Position numbers and translations under genes: made by a program. The notes beneath the pieces are model-generated. The model searched no databases, was not told the DNA's origin, and saw nothing but the letters and a program-made list of their open reading frames with translations. This document shows, piece by piece, positions 57,341-64,000 of a stretch of 64,000 nucleotides of DNA (positions are counted from its first letter, which is position 1; each line of letters starts with the position of its first letter). Source of the stretch: Blasia pusilla (taxonomy: Eukaryota > Marchantiophyta > Marchantiopsida > Blasiales); contig CM114271.1 of the NCBI GenBank assembly GCA_050084515.1, positions 38,502,001-38,566,000 on the forward strand. The letters run 5' to 3'.

Positions 57341-58639
57341 AAAATATTCTCTTACAATCTATATTATTATTGGAGAGTGCCCTTTCATTTTTCAAACATC
57401 TCTTCTTTTGATATTTGGCACTTCCAACTAATAAGATCGTTCACTTTCTGAACCCATAGGATCACTCATAATCAATTTAAAATGGGATTTGAGAACTTTG
57501 AGTGTTAATTATGGGAGGTAATTTAAACCTGTATATTGCTCGGGCTTACACTAGTCACATTGTAAAATTTATTATAGATATATTTTCCTCACAAATGAAT
57601 GCTTGTGGATGCTTGATAACTTGTCAAACTAGTAAGGTACCCATGCGATGCACGGAAAATAAAAAAGTATTTGAAGAGTTTTTGTTAGTGAAGAGATTGA
57701 TGATGTTGCACACAAATTAAAAAAATTCTTGTCCAATTATCACATGTCAATAGGGCCTTAAAATTAAGAGTTTTCAAAAAATATGTTTTATTTATTTATT
57801 TATTTATTTTAAATATAAATTCATTTTTTATATTAAAAGAGTAAGAAAATTTCACCTTTAAATAACACCCATCTCCACTGAATAATTTCACTCCTCCGTA
57901 AAAGCTCAAACGATAACTATTCTTCCCCTTCCATTCTTCCCACCAAAATAACATTCGCTAATCAAAATCTTAGCAATTTTAATTAACGGAAAAAATTTTC
58001 CTTTTCCATTTAAATTCATTTTCCTTTCCCAAAATATCACATACGAATTAATAAGATTATTTTTTAAAATTTTCATGTTATTTAATTCAAATTTTGAAGA
58101 TGATTTCTATTTTCTAAAATCTTAGAAGAGTAATAACATTTCACTGTTCTTAGTAATTACAATTCTCCATTCAAATTTAAATGCTATCCCAATACACTAA
58201 GTAATTTTATTTTTCCATAAAATTTTAAAAAAATCTACTCCTCCATTATATTTTTATTTCCTTTTTTCATCAAATATAAATTGAGGTAAAATTGCTAAAA
58301 TTTTAGTTATTTATCATATTTTTATTAATATTTATAATCACCCATTATAATTTTAAATTAATTATTACTTGATTAAAATATATTCCACTGAAATCCCTAT
58401 TTGTTTCTTTTGTTCTATTTCTATCCATCTAATAGGGCTCGAGCAAAAAAATTCAAAGATGTTGCATATTTTGTCTTATTGCCCCACTATCTTGTCGTAT
58501 TATGCATATGTGGTCGCCCATTATTATATAGGTATGCATGCAATCTCCCTATTTCGCATCATAATAATTGGTATAGTCTTTAGCATAGTTTAATTGTTAA
58601 GGTATAATGAGATCCCAAAGGAGGATATTAGTGTTTTTT

Positions 58640-58640
<1 letters not shown>
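57340..58640. repeat. Diverged third copy of the AT-rich repeat family
   Basis: tattattattggagagtgcc at about 57365 is the complement of ggcactctccaataataata at 29361. Further words (cttcccaccaaaataacatt at 57946, ctatccatctaatagg at 58421) parallel the intron repeat at 50160-51195. There are many substitutions, so it is an older copy. Confidence 0.5.
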
Positions 58641-63300
<4,660 letters not shown>

Positions 63301-63309
63301 ATTTAAATC

Positions 63310-63860
63310 ATGGTAATAATACGCATAGAAGTGGGTTCACGGCATTCGAAAATCGTAACTTTTAGTCGAGCGAGTCCGTTACTATCGGGAACTCTTGGCC
63401 GTGAACTCGGGATTTACCTTCCCGGGTACAGAATTGACTTGATGTTATCCGGGCAGGGGACCTGGCTTCGGATGGATGGAACTTCTAGAAAAGGCCGTCC
63501 GCATGTTCCGGGAAAGTTCGTCCGGATACCTGCCCGGTCGTTTACTGCAGACCGGATTGCGGCGCGTTTCAAAGGACGTGAAGCATTCCCCTCTGCCACA
63601 GACAAGTCCCCCACTGTGCGAGCGTGTCAAACCTGAAATAGTCCACGTGGTACTGTAACCCGGGTCGAATGAGACGGCTGCATGAGTGGTACATACGGAC
63701 GGGAAAACGACAGTAAATAAAGTTTGACGGTGGGGTGAAACCCTCACCCGTTCTGATAATGTAGTAAAGAAAACAAATCTCTTAAAAAATGGTTTAGGAC
63801 AGATGAAAAGAAAGAAAATAACTGAATTCAAAACGCTCGCGATTTCTACAAATACCATTG
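63310..63860. other. GC-richer island with overlapping frames on both strands, unidentified
   Basis: Composition changes sharply from AT-rich to mixed between about 63,310 and 63,760 and back again. Frames of 108 codons (+) and 137 codons (-) overlap antisense, and neither has a known motif. By analogy with the solo LTR at 31524-32543, which shows a similar contrast, this could be another LTR or element fragment, but no ends or duplication were found. Confidence 0.3.
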
Positions 63861-64000
63861 ACCCGTTTAAACATAATGGAAATAAGTTAATGTCACCTAT
63901 GTCCTAAATCATATTCATAAATATGACTACTTGGAAAATGAGTTTTAAGTGGTGATGTTTCTTGTTATTTGAGTGCGATTAAAAAATCCTCAGATTTGGA

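Overview
This is a repeat-rich, AT-rich nuclear window from a streptophyte. Four plant-type genes can be read: NUP160, a PSMG1/PAC1 proteasome-assembly chaperone, a KISH (TMEM167) gene, and a large multi-exon gene I cannot name. The splice sites, the plant-like KISH sequence, and a Ty3/gypsy element carrying a cytosine methyltransferase (a combination known from charophyte algae) suggest a seed-free plant or streptophyte alga. A bryophyte is my best guess, but the species cannot be fixed from the sequence.

Layout. Positions 1-7000 hold a decayed Ty3/gypsy polyprotein on + (gag, protease, C5-cytosine-methyltransferase-like domain, RT, RNase H, integrase). Its left end is outside the window. 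At 7000-10010 there is an older, inverted relic of the same family plus two tandem foldback repeats. NUP160 (-, intronless, 13088-17704) and PAC1 (+, six exons, 19392-24564) diverge from a shared 1.7 kb interval. PAC1 intron 2 carries a LINE relic and two perfect hairpins. KISH (-, three exons, 25979-26737) converges on PAC1.

From 27.4 to 30.8 kb lies a decayed inverted copy of the 5' part of the unnamed gene. A hAT transposase relic follows (31.3-33.0 kb), split by a 1020-bp solo LTR with a perfect 5-bp target-site duplication. At 33.5-39.4 kb is a satellite of about 177 bp, interrupted by a 3.3 kb segment with an amino-methyltransferase-like fragment and an unknown coiled-coil ORF. At 40.5-41.1 kb a 184-bp tandem repeat is interrupted by a 295-bp terminal-inverted-repeat element with an 8-bp duplication and a tRNA-like core.

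The unnamed gene (-, about 19 exons, 52697 to 44588) encodes about 900 residues with a degenerate EF-hand-like stretch and proline-rich linkers. Its 3' part is duplicated as a pseudogene at 53.98-55.65 kb. The rest (55.7-64 kb) is AT-rich and without convincing genes. It includes another copy of the AT-rich repeat found in an intron of the unnamed gene, a perfect 189-nt CT microsatellite and a GC-richer island at the far right.

The host genes are housekeeping functions (nuclear pore, proteasome assembly, secretory pathway) and do not form a pathway. The notable biology is in the mobile DNA: a retrotransposon with its own DNA-methyltransferase domain, nested insertions, and a locus broken and copied in both orientations.
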